From NCBI GenBank assembly GCA_964393185.1, contig CAYMSO010000008.1, forward strand, positions 19,591 through 83,590: a stretch of DNA of 64,000 bases, in the 5' to 3' direction. This DNA comes from CAYMSO01 sp964393185 (GTDB lineage Bacteria; Patescibacteriota; Dojkabacteria; J137). Numbering within the stretch: position 1 is the stretch's first letter; every line of letters starts with the position of its first letter. Below, in pieces: positions 35,979 to 44,700 of this stretch. The notes under the pieces are model-generated. The model had not been told where the DNA came from. It saw only the letters and a program-made list of their open reading frames with translations, and made no database searches. The position numbers and the translations under genes were made by a program.

Positions 35979-36338
35979 ATGAAAATCCTAATTCACACCT
36001 CTTCAATAAGCTTTTTCTACGCGTTAAAATGCGAACTTGATTACCAAAAAATACAAGATATAAGTATATATGCATCCTGGACCAAATTGGCTTACGATAT
36101 CAGCACAAAAAAATTGGATTGCAACTGCGAGTATCAGATATATATTTATTCCTCTACAAGTGAAGATTTACTTGCTCTCGGTTTTTTGCAAGAGCAAATG
36201 CCACAATCAAATATTAATTTTCTTGTTTCTACACTAAAACGTGATTTGGATGCTAATGGTTTTTTGGCCTTAGCCCAAAAAACCATTTACGATATTTATG
36301 CAGCTGAAAAATTAACAATTCATGAAAAGATAGCTTGA
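35979..36338 (+). CDS. Small alpha/beta protein, possible pseudo-receiver
   Basis: This 119-residue protein alternates strands and helices, with MKILIHTS and YQIYIYSS as parallel-strand-like segments, like a receiver fold. The acidic residues that chelate magnesium and accept phosphate in true receivers are absent (HTSS and YSST occupy their places), so it would be a pseudo-receiver if the fold is right. It contains one Cys pair in DCNCEY. A perfect 13-base hairpin lies inside its 3' end. It is followed directly by the promoter of the CsoR-family gene. The assignment is tentative. Confidence 0.4.
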   Translation: MKILIHTSSISFFYALKCELDYQKIQDISIYASWTKLAYDISTKKLDCNCEYQIYIYSSTSEDLLALGFLQEQMPQSNINFLVSTLKRDLDANGFLALAQKTIYDIYAAEKLTIHEKIA

Positions 36339-36369
36339 CATAACATACCCCCTAGGGGTATATTAACTT
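36335..36369 (+). promoter_or_regulatory. Promoter with embedded CsoR-type operator before csoR-trxA-trxB
   Basis: TTGACA (36335-36340) and TATATT (36359-36364) are 18 bases apart. The spacer carries the palindrome CCCCTAGGGG (36349-36358) within ATACCCCCTAGGGGTAT, the pseudo-palindrome style of CsoR-family operators. Bound repressor would block polymerase. The expected start site at about 36370 coincides with the GTG start codon. Confidence 0.85.
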
Positions 36370-36642
36370 GTGGATAAATCTAAATGCAATCAAATTAATA
36401 AAAATGTTCAAAATCATATCTCAAGAATCAGAGGGCAGATTCTTGCAATCGAAAAAATGATAAATTCTGGAAGAGAAACAGTAGAAACTATACAATTAAT
36501 TTCGGCTATACGTGCAAGTTTAAACAAGCTTGCAATAGAGTTATTAAAAGAGGAATCACAAGACTGTTTAAAGAAAAAGTCTAGCGAAGAAAAATTACAA
36601 AGCTTCGAGAAAATAGTCACAAATCTTTTTAAGATTAATTAA
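36370..36642 (+). CDS. CsoR/DUF156-family transcriptional repressor, canonical metal ligands missing
   Basis: The 90-residue all-helical protein has the family core HISRIRGQILAIEKMI and LISAIRASLNKLAIELL. In copper-sensing CsoR the ligands are Cys-His-Cys. Here the first Cys aligns with Thr37 and the His with Glu62, while only the last Cys is kept (Cys66), and there is an extra Cys6. Copper sensing is therefore unlikely and a thiol-based signal (oxidant, sulfide or aldehyde) is more likely. The start is GTG at the predicted transcription start. It heads an operon with trxA (24 bases later) and trxB and should control them through the upstream CCCCTAGGGG operator. Confidence 0.85.
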   Translation: MDKSKCNQINKNVQNHISRIRGQILAIEKMINSGRETVETIQLISAIRASLNKLAIELLKEESQDCLKKKSSEEKLQSFEKIVTNLFKIN

Positions 36643-36666
36643 ATTAATAATTATTATTTATCTATT

Positions 36667-36993
36667 ATGGCAAAAAATATTGTAGAACTTACAACAGATA
36701 ATTTTGATACAGAAATTTCTCAGGGGTACACTTTTGTAGATTTTTGGGCTGATTGGTGTACACCATGCAAAATTATTGCGCCCACTTTCGAAAAACTTGC
36801 CGAATCTTGGGATGGCAAAATCAAATTTGCTAAGTTAGATGTAGATCGATATGGAGAGATAGCATCTAAGTATCAAGTGCAAGGAATCCCTACTCTTTTA
36901 CTTTTTAAGGATGGCCAATTGATAGAAAGATCTATTGGAGCTCAACCTGAACCAGCACTTGTGCAATTCTTACAAAATAATTACAAAGCATAA
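36667..36993 (+). CDS. trxA: Thioredoxin
   Basis: This 108-residue cytoplasmic thioredoxin reduces protein disulfides. The active site is WCTPC (Cys31 and Cys34), with Thr in place of the more common Gly, a variant that occurs in other thioredoxins and may shift the redox potential. The cis-Pro loop GIPTLLLF and the conserved VDFWADW strand are present. It lies between the CsoR-family gene and trxB, so its reductase is made from the same transcript. Confidence 0.95.
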   Translation: MAKNIVELTTDNFDTEISQGYTFVDFWADWCTPCKIIAPTFEKLAESWDGKIKFAKLDVDRYGEIASKYQVQGIPTLLLFKDGQLIERSIGAQPEPALVQFLQNNYKA

Positions 36994-37008
36994 GTTAACG
37001 TTTAAAAT

Positions 37009-37944
37009 ATGAGTGAAGAAATTCGAGAAATTATAATAGTCGGATCAGGGCCTGCAGGATTAACCGCTGCTATTTATACTGCCAGAGCTAATCTTAAACC
37101 AATATTAATTGCCGGAACTATCTGGGGAGGGCAATTAATGAAAACAACTTTGGTCGAAAACTTTCCTGGTTTTCCGGAAGGTATTATGGGACCAGATTTA
37201 ATGTCCAACATGATTAAACAAGCAGAAAAATTTGGTACCGAAATAAAGTACGAAAATGTAAATTTTGTAGATTTATCTGCAGAAGTCAAAATTATAAAAA
37301 CAGATTTTGGAAATGAGTATAAAGCCAAGAGCGTTATTCTAGCTACAGGATCTGAGCCTAGAATGTTGGGTATACCTGGTGAAGAAAAATTTTATGGCAA
37401 AGGAGTTTCTACTTGTGCAACTTGTGATGGAGCTTTTTATAGGGAAAAAACTATTGCTGTGGTAGGAGGAGGAGACTCGGCTATGGAAGAAGCTACTTTT
37501 CTTACACGTTTTGCCAAGAAAGTTTATCTAATTCATAGACGGGATGAGTTTAGAGCAAGTCCTATAATGACTGAGAGAGCTAAAAATAATCAAAAAATAG
37601 AGATTCTATACAATACCGAAATTAAAGAGGTATTGGGTGAAGATGTAGTCAAAGGTATAAAAATTTTTAATAGTAAAGATAACTTTGTACAAGATCTTGA
37701 GGTAGATGGTCTTTTTCTAGCTATTGGCCATATTCCAGTTACCGGATTTATAAAAGATCAATTACCTTTAAATGAAAGTGGTTATGTTGTACCTTTAAAT
37801 GCTAGTACAGTTAAAACCAATATTGATGGTGTTTTTATAGCTGGAGAAATTCAAGATAGTAAGTACAAGCAAGCAATAACGACTGCTGCTGATGGTTGCA
37901 AGGCTGCCTTAGAAGCACAAAAATGGTTAGAAGGGCATGAATAA
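37009..37944 (+). CDS. trxB: Thioredoxin reductase
   Basis: The 311-residue flavoprotein passes electrons from NADPH through FAD to thioredoxin. It has the FAD loop GSGPAGLTAAIYTARA at the N-terminus, the redox-active CATCDGAFY, the NADPH loop VVGGGDSAMEEA, HRRDEFRAS (the Arg-containing NADPH phosphate site) and GVFIAGEIQD, where the usual GD is GE. Length is normal. It lies 15 bases after trxA and ends at a large palindromic hairpin. Confidence 0.95.
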   Translation: MSEEIREIIIVGSGPAGLTAAIYTARANLKPILIAGTIWGGQLMKTTLVENFPGFPEGIMGPDLMSNMIKQAEKFGTEIKYENVNFVDLSAEVKIIKTDFGNEYKAKSVILATGSEPRMLGIPGEEKFYGKGVSTCATCDGAFYREKTIAVVGGGDSAMEEATFLTRFAKKVYLIHRRDEFRASPIMTERAKNNQKIEILYNTEIKEVLGEDVVKGIKIFNSKDNFVQDLEVDGLFLAIGHIPVTGFIKDQLPLNESGYVVPLNASTVKTNIDGVFIAGEIQDSKYKQAITTAADGCKAALEAQKWLEGHE

Positions 37945-37966
37945 ATTCTACTGAAGTAATTATGAC

Positions 37967-38002
37967 AAGAAGCGGCCATATTGATCAATATGGCCGCTTC
38001 TT
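37967..38002. terminator. Bidirectional terminator, perfect 36-base palindrome
   Basis: The 36 bases are a perfect palindrome with AAGAAGCGGCCATATT as the left arm, giving an uninterrupted stem. It separates convergent trxB and the FAS1 gene. The plus-strand tail TTGCTT and minus-strand tail GTCAT have weak U-tracts. Confidence 0.75.
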
Positions 38003-38027
38003 TGCTTACGATATTATTTTTTATCTT

Positions 38028-38714
38028 TTATCGAGTTAATACTCCGCCGATCATATGAACTACTCCATTGTCTGCTTCTAAATCGGATTGTATTATTCTG
38101 ATGTCATTCACATATATAATTCCATTATCATATTTAATCGTCAGTGTTTCGCCAGTCAAGGTTTCTAATTCTACTCCATCCTGAACTCCTTCTAACTGAC
38201 TAAGCTGTTGAAGACTATAACGTGTAGGTATTACATGATATTTGAGTACATTTGCTAATTCATTTGTATCATCCGATAATTCAGTATCGTCAAATGCAGA
38301 ATTACTAGGAGCAAATACTGTATAGCCTGCATCTGCAGCATTCAAGGTCTCGACTAATTCAGCTTTTTGTAATGAATCACCCAGGATGCTCAAGATACTG
38401 TTTGCTTTTATAACTTCATAAACGGTTTTTAGTCCGTCAGTCTGGTTTCTTAGTAATTCAATATCTTTTGCATTTTCTGCATTCTTATTGTTTAAGGCTT
38501 CGATAATTGCAACTAGGTCTCTCTCCAGCACATTAAATCTTTCTTCCTGGTTTCTAATAGAAAGATCGTTTATAAAAGCAGCTGCCAAAGCTATTACTAC
38601 CAAGAATATTATTAGAGTAATACTACCAGTAATGGCTAGAGCTAGTTTGTCGACATAACTATCTCTTTCATCATCAGGTAGAGTCTTAAGTTTATTTTTG
38701 ATTTTTCCTGTCAT
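38028..38714 (-). CDS. Membrane-anchored fasciclin (FAS1) domain protein
   Basis: This 228-residue protein has a short cytoplasmic start, a membrane anchor (ITGSITLIIFLVVIALAAAF, about 29-48), a helical stretch likely to be coiled coil (about 50-80), and one FAS1 domain (about 85-228) with the family signatures TVFAPSNSAFDD and NGVVHMIGGVL. FAS1 domains mediate adhesion and binding at cell surfaces. It therefore probably sits outside the membrane. It is monocistronic, with trxB converging on it. Confidence 0.88.
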   Translation of the reverse strand: MTGKIKNKLKTLPDDERDSYVDKLALAITGSITLIIFLVVIALAAAFINDLSIRNQEERFNVLERDLVAIIEALNNKNAENAKDIELLRNQTDGLKTVYEVIKANSILSILGDSLQKAELVETLNAADAGYTVFAPSNSAFDDTELSDDTNELANVLKYHVIPTRYSLQQLSQLEGVQDGVELETLTGETLTIKYDNGIIYVNDIRIIQSDLEADNGVVHMIGGVLTR

Positions 38715-38991
38715 AAATAATAAGTATTTAAGAAGTTATTATTAGTAACATAATATATCAAATTGAAGGTAATTTGAATCAATAAGTATATTTTACCTTG
38801 AGCCTTATAGATACCTTGGCATGAATTGAATCTTTTTGACAGCTTTGTATCTAAAGATAATACACTTGCTAAATGTCGAGGCTGTTGTTTTGTGTAAGCA
38901 CTAGCTGTGATATAAGTAGGATAAGGAATACACCTGCAAATCTTGTGATTCAAAGATAATAAAAAACTACTTGCTAAAGTCCATAGTTTAT

Positions 38992-40566
38992 TTAGTACTT
39001 CTCCACTCTAAATGCAACTACCTCATCACCTAGCTTGACTCCGTCTATAATACTATCTAACTGCAAACCACACTCACTACCTTTTTTTACTTCTTTTACT
39101 TCATTCTTTGCTTGTTTAATCATTTTCACCTTTGCTCTACCTAATTCGTATTCACCACTTTCTATCCAAATTCTATAGCCTTTTACAAATGTACCCTTAG
39201 TCACTTCACAACCAACTACCATGCTACCATCAGACAACGTAAAGACTTGCTTGACTTTGGCTCTTGCAACTTCCACCTCTTCTTCTTTAGGTTGGTCTAA
39301 ACTATCGAGTACCTCAGCAATTTCATCAATAATGTTATAGATAATTTCGTAATCTCTTACCAACACTTTTTCGTTTCTGGCAATTGCCATAATCTTGGAA
39401 GGTGTTGGAGATTGAAAAGTAACTATAATTGCTTTAGCAACTTTTGCTCGGGTAATATCGTCCTCAGTAACAAAGCCGGTATTTGCAGCTAGTATATTTA
39501 CCTTAGATTCTTCAGTCTCGAGAGATTGCAATTCTGCTTTCAATGCTTCTAAAGTTCCCTGAGTTGAAGCTCTTATTATTAAGTTAAGTTCTTTTTGAAA
39601 CACTCCACTCTTCTTTTCCGCCTGGTTCATAAGCATTTGAGCGAAAAGTGTTTCTGCATCCATATCTCCAGTGGCTTCTACTGAGTCTTCTACTATTTCG
39701 CCAGATCTAAGTTTTGATTGTACATCTGCAATAACTTTTCTATCTTCAGCAAAGTAAATAATATCACCTGTATGCAAATCTTCGGACAATCCTGTTACAG
39801 TAAATGGCTGAGATTCTTCGACTGTCTGTATTGGCTTACCTTCTTCATTTATATATGCTCTTACCTTAAATTCTGTATTTTTAGTAAATCCTGTCACTCT
39901 TTGGTTTAAGTGACCTGCTTTTAATATACATACCGCACAATGACCAAGTTTTTTATCCAAATTAGATTCCAATACAAATGCTTCTGCCAAAATATTTTCT
40001 TTTGTTTCGTGAGGTTTTAATTCATTTAATTCGGATAAAAGTTCAATGCCTTCTAGAGCTTCGTCTAAACCTACTTTATTCTTTGCAGATATTGGAAAGC
40101 AAAGTACATCTCCTCCAAATTCCTCTACCTGTACTCCAAAACTTGCTAATTGCGTTTTTACTTTTAGAATATCAGCACCTTCAACATCTATTTTATTTAT
40201 TCCTACTATTATTGGAACACTATGCTTCTGAGCAAATTCAATCGATTCTCTAGTTTGTGGTTGAATTCCATCATCTGCAGCTACAACCAGAAATACAAAA
40301 TCAGTAACCCTTGCGCCTCGTTCTCTCATTGCACTGAAAGCCTCGTGACCCGGGGTATCTATAAAAGTAATTTTAAATCCAGTCTTTGAAGTAACTTCAT
40401 GTACTCTAGTATTTTGCGTTATTCCCCCAAATTCTTTTTCTGCTATCCTTGTGCCTCTGATTGCATCAAGAAAGGTTGTTTTTCCATGATCCACGTGACC
40501 CATAACAGCTACAATCGGCTGTCTTATTTTTTGATTTTTATTGGCAGTCTTAGAATTTTTGGACAT
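38992..40566 (-). CDS. infB: Translation initiation factor IF-2, N-terminally reduced
   Basis: IF-2 brings initiator tRNA to the ribosome. This 524-residue form starts nearly directly at the G domain, with G1 MGHVDHGKTT, switch segment FGGITQNT, G3 DTPGHEAF, G4 NKID and G5 SAK, followed by domains II, III and C2 (GSMVVGCEVTKGTF). The N-terminal IF2N modules present in most bacteria, which bring the usual length to 700-900 residues, are absent. The switch motif usually reads GGITQHIG, so the His is replaced by Asn. It stands about 100 bases downstream of the guanylate-kinase-like gene. Confidence 0.95.
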   Translation of the reverse strand: MSKNSKTANKNQKIRQPIVAVMGHVDHGKTTFLDAIRGTRIAEKEFGGITQNTRVHEVTSKTGFKITFIDTPGHEAFSAMRERGARVTDFVFLVVAADDGIQPQTRESIEFAQKHSVPIIVGINKIDVEGADILKVKTQLASFGVQVEEFGGDVLCFPISAKNKVGLDEALEGIELLSELNELKPHETKENILAEAFVLESNLDKKLGHCAVCILKAGHLNQRVTGFTKNTEFKVRAYINEEGKPIQTVEESQPFTVTGLSEDLHTGDIIYFAEDRKVIADVQSKLRSGEIVEDSVEATGDMDAETLFAQMLMNQAEKKSGVFQKELNLIIRASTQGTLEALKAELQSLETEESKVNILAANTGFVTEDDITRAKVAKAIIVTFQSPTPSKIMAIARNEKVLVRDYEIIYNIIDEIAEVLDSLDQPKEEEVEVARAKVKQVFTLSDGSMVVGCEVTKGTFVKGYRIWIESGEYELGRAKVKMIKQAKNEVKEVKKGSECGLQLDSIIDGVKLGDEVVAFRVEKY

Positions 40567-40667
40567 TAAATCTGATCTACTTTACAGCTTAGAATTTTAG
40601 CACAAAAGATTTTAATAAGATAGTGCAAAAAGCTTGTAAGGATATTATTCCTGCAATTGGTATCGAT

Positions 40668-41438
40668 TCATAAATTACTTTCGAGAAGAGTTAGCTCTTC
40701 TAAAGACATACATACACCTTTTTCTTTAAGTAGGTCTAGCAACATTTTATTCCCGTCTAGATCCGAGTGTATTTTATAGAATTTAGCCTGTTTTGGGTGA
40801 CTAAATATATACCTACCTACTTCTCCATTCAAATTAATTTGACCATCAGGCAAAAATGTCTGAGTTATCTGATACTTAGTATCTACAATTCTTTTTTCAA
40901 AATCAGCCTGAGCTTCATTCAATTTAGTATCATCTTTAGAAAATTCTAATTTCAGTTGTTCAATTCTTTTATTCATTCTGGTTACTAAAAGCTTTTCAAC
41001 TTTTTTCCACTTATCTGGCATCATGATTCTGATTTGAGCTTCGGGGAAAACTTCCAATAGGCTATCTATGGCTCTAAAGTATGTAATGATAATCGGTGTT
41101 TTTCCTGAATTTACAATATTTTGCAAATCTATTGCTTTGTATCCATACGCATAGCCCTTAATATAGGTTAAATTAACCAAATTACCAAGTTTCAATTCTT
41201 TTAATAAATCGCCAGACCTGTAAAAATGATAATCTATGCCATCAATCTCTTCGGTTCTTCTAGGTCTTTCTGTAGAAGAAATAGCAATTCCGAAACGGCC
41301 AGTTTTGACGGCTAAGTGCATGTTGCGTGTTTTACCTATACCAGAAGGACCAACAAGCAATATTGGTTGCGTATCCGCGAAGTTTACCTTCGCAAGATAT
41401 GGCTTTATTTCGGCCTGGCTTAATTGAGCTGAAGACAT
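40668..41438 (-). CDS. Guanylate-kinase-like protein
   Basis: The protein has 256 residues with an N-terminal extension, a P-loop GPSGIGKT (about 31-38) and the GMP-binding segment ISSTERPRRTEEIDGIDYHF, the hallmark of guanylate kinases. The next GMP contact, usually the Glu in FLE, is Asn in NLVNLT, and YGT reads YGY. A charged helical insertion of about 60 residues lies in the lid region (from about 150), before a C-terminal part that replaces the standard end. Gmk phosphorylates GMP to GDP, but these changes may alter substrate. It is divergent from rpoB. Confidence 0.65.
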   Translation of the reverse strand: MSSAQLSQAEIKPYLAKVNFADTQPILLVGPSGIGKTRNMHLAVKTGRFGIAISSTERPRRTEEIDGIDYHFYRSGDLLKELKLGNLVNLTYIKGYAYGYKAIDLQNIVNSGKTPIIITYFRAIDSLLEVFPEAQIRIMMPDKWKKVEKLLVTRMNKRIEQLKLEFSKDDTKLNEAQADFEKRIVDTKYQITQTFLPDGQINLNGEVGRYIFSHPKQAKFYKIHSDLDGNKMLLDLLKEKGVCMSLEELTLLESNL

Positions 41439-41521
41439 ACGAAATTATACCATTGATATTTGCATAAGCTTTACAGAAATTCCGACCTACTATATGTTTG
41501 GATGGGCAACTTGTTTTTTAC

Positions 41522-41551
41522 TTGACACCTTTCAAATATCTTAGATAAGAT
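41522..41551 (+). promoter_or_regulatory. Promoter of rpoB
   Basis: TTGACA at 41522-41527 and TAAGAT at 41546-41551 are 18 bases apart. Transcription should start near 41558, giving an unusually long leader of about 210 bases for this genome. Confidence 0.65.
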
Positions 41552-41557
41552 TAATTT

Positions 41558-41766
41558 GTACTTCTAAAAAAGTTGAGATAAAACTTTACAATGTTGGGCA
41601 ATTCTGTTATTATCTTGGTCGTACCGGTAGTTAAAAAGTCTCAACTTGTATTTCAAAAACCTTTACAGCAAATAAAAAGCAAACTAAATATTAGGCATAA
41701 ATAACGATGCCTTTTTTTGCTGTCTACCAAGGTAATTTAATAAATTTGTTAAATTAGTAGGATATT
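41558..41766 (+). promoter_or_regulatory. Structured rpoB leader with attenuator-like elements
   Basis: AAGTTGAGA (41570-41578) is the exact complement of TCTCAACTT (41639-41647), closing a domain of about 60 bases. Downstream, GGCAT/ATGCC (41694-41711) is followed by seven T, like an intrinsic terminator, while ACAGCAAA (41665-41672) can pair with TTTGCTGT (41716-41723) across it and capture part of the T-run. This suggests transcription attenuation of rpoBC. Confidence 0.55.
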
Positions 41767-44700
41767 ATGACTCCAACCAAAAGACTAAACTTAACAAAGC
41801 ATCCTGCAAAAGATTTTGACATGGACCTGCTCCAGGCACAGAAGAAATTTTTTAGGGACTTTGTTGAAAGTGGGTTCGAAGAATTATTCGACGAAATCAA
41901 CCCAATCCAAGATTATACTGGTTCAAGCTGGGAACTATCTTTCGAAGATATAGAATGGGGAGAACCCAAGCTTACATTTAGAGATGCACAACGCTTAGGC
42001 CAAACTTACGATGCTCCAGTTTATGCAACAGTAAGATTAGTTAATAAAAGATCTGGGGAAATTAAAAAGCAAAAAATATTCCTTTGCGACATGCCAATAA
42101 TGAGCGATAGAGCTTCATTTATGGTGAATGGAAATGAAAGAGTTGTAGTTTTTCAAATATTACGATCCGAAGGTATTTTATTTGGAGAAAGCAAAGCTTC
42201 TTCTCCAAGCAAAAGGCTGTACTCAGTAAAACTAATGCCTAACCGAGGAAAATGGTATGAATTTGAAGTAAATAAATATGGTGTAATGAGTGTTAAACTT
42301 CTAGAAAAGAGACCAAGAGTTATCTTAACTACTCTACTAAGAGCTTTAGGTTACTCATCAACAGACGAAATTAAGAAATTACTAGAACCTATAGATTCTG
42401 GTGAATTTAAATTTGTAGAAGCCACATTAAGAAAAGATCCAACCAAATCTCAGGACGAGGCTTTAATAGATATCTACAGAAAATTAAGACCAGAAGATTC
42501 TATCAGCATAGAAAATGCAAAAAACTTTTTAGAACGAATGTTCTTCGACAAAAGAAGATTTTATCTAGGCAAAATTGGAAGATACAAATTAAATCAAAAA
42601 CTTGAAATTGACGAAGATATTAAGCTTGAAGACTATTTATTAAAAAAGAGAGATATTGTTGAAGTTATTAAAGCTTTGGTACAACTAAATAATGGTACTA
42701 GATTACCTGATGATATCGATTCATTAAGCAATAGAAGATTGAGAGGAATTAACGAAATAGTTGCAGAAAAAATAAGAGTTGGAATGCTTATCATGGAAAA
42801 GAATATTAGAGACAAGATGAGCACCTACTCTACAGATGAAAAAGTTACACCAGCAATGGTTGTAAATACTAGACCTGTAATTGCCGCAATCAATCAATTC
42901 TTTGGTAGCTCAGCTTTACTAAGATACATGGATCAGGAAAACATTCTTTCCGAGCTAGAAGCCAAAAGAAAAGTAACGGCCGGTGGTCCAAGAGGATTAA
43001 CCAAGGAAAGAGCTACATTCTCGGTAAGAGATGTACACAATTCACATTATTCAAAACTTTGTCCTGTAACTACCCCAGAAGGACCTTCTGTTGGTATGGT
43101 ACTGCAACTATCTGTATTCTCGAGAATTAATGATTTTGGATTTATTGAAGCACCATATTATAAGGTCACTTCTAAATTTGATGTTAACAAAGATAAAGTT
43201 GTAGATTTCAAAAGTAGATTACTGAGTGCGGACCTAGAAATTAATGGAAAAGTTATTGCCAAGAAAGGTAGTGAGATTTCAGAAAAAATTGTAGAAGCCG
43301 CCAAGAAAGCTAATATAGAATTTATACAAATAGCTCCTTTTATGACAGGTGAGGTAGTTTACATGGACTACGATGAAGAACTTAAGCACAAGATTGCGAG
43401 CGCAAACGTAAGAACAGACGACAATGGAAACATCATTGAAGAAACTACTTATGTAAGAACATCAAAGGACTACATGAAGGTAGGAATTTCCGAAATAGAT
43501 TATATGGATGTTGCTCCAGCACAAATTGCTGGGTTGGGATTATCTTTAATTCCATTCTCAGGAAATGATGATGCAGCAAGAACATTCTATGGATCAAAAA
43601 CTCAGACACAGGCAGTTCCATTAATCAGGCCTCAAGCTCCATTAGTAGGAACTGGATTTGAAGTATTAGCAGCTAAAGCAAGTGGTAGAACTATTTTTGC
43701 AGAGCAGGATGGGGAAGTTATAGAATCAGATGCTAATAAAGTGGTTGTTAAATACAAAGGAGCAAAAGTTGAAACTACTTACGAGGTAGAAAAATTTATT
43801 AGAACAAACCAGAATACTTCGTTCTCGCAAAATATTAGAGTGTTGACCGGAGAAAAATTTAAGAAAGGAGATACATTAATTGACGGACCTTGTACCGATA
43901 ATGGAGAACTAGCACTTGGTGTCAATCTAAGAACAGCCTATATGGTATGGGATGGTTATAATTTTGAAGATGGTATTGTGATTTCGCAAAGATTAGTAAA
44001 AGATGATATCTTAACTTCTGTTCATATTCACGAGTATTCACAAGAAGTAAGAGAAACCAAACTAGGAAACGAACTGGTTACAAGAGATATTCCTGGTGTG
44101 GGGGAACGTGCACTTAGAAATCTAGATGAAGATGGAATTGTCCGAATTGGAGCAAATGTTGATTCCAACGATATTTTGGTAGGAATTATTGCGCCTAAGG
44201 GAGAGACAGAGCTTACTGCTGAAGAAAAATTGTTGAGGGCGATCTTTGGTGAGTATGCAAGAGATGTTAGAGATAATTCTTTAAGAATGCCGCACGGAGA
44301 AAAAGGTGTTGTTGTAAATGTTCAGGTTTTAGACAGAGCTAAAGGAGCCAAGCTAAACCCTGGAGTACTAAAACAAGTGAAGGTATGGGTTGCAAGAACT
44401 CATAAGATATCTGCTGGAGATAAATTAACAGGTTTCCACGGAGAAAAGGGTTTGATTGCAAAGGTAGTAGCAGAAGAGGACATGCCATATACTGAGGATG
44501 GTCAACCAGTCGATGTTATTTTAGGTCCAGCTTCTATGATTAGAAGAATGAACCTAGGACAATTAATAGAAACCCATATAGGTTTACTAGCAGATAAATT
44601 AGGTGTTAAGGTCAAAGTACAGCCATTCGGAGAATATTCAATTAACTCGCTACTTGAACTAGCACAGAAACAGGGAATTGAATATGTTGAAAAAGTAGAT

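Noticed and set aside
36370..36642. Copper-sensing CsoR.
   Set aside because: Two of the three copper ligands are replaced (Thr and Glu) and no copper ATPase or chaperone gene is near.
38715..38953. 80-codon frame upstream of the FAS1 gene.
   Set aside because: Composition is irregular, no family is recognised, and the region must hold the FAS1 promoter.
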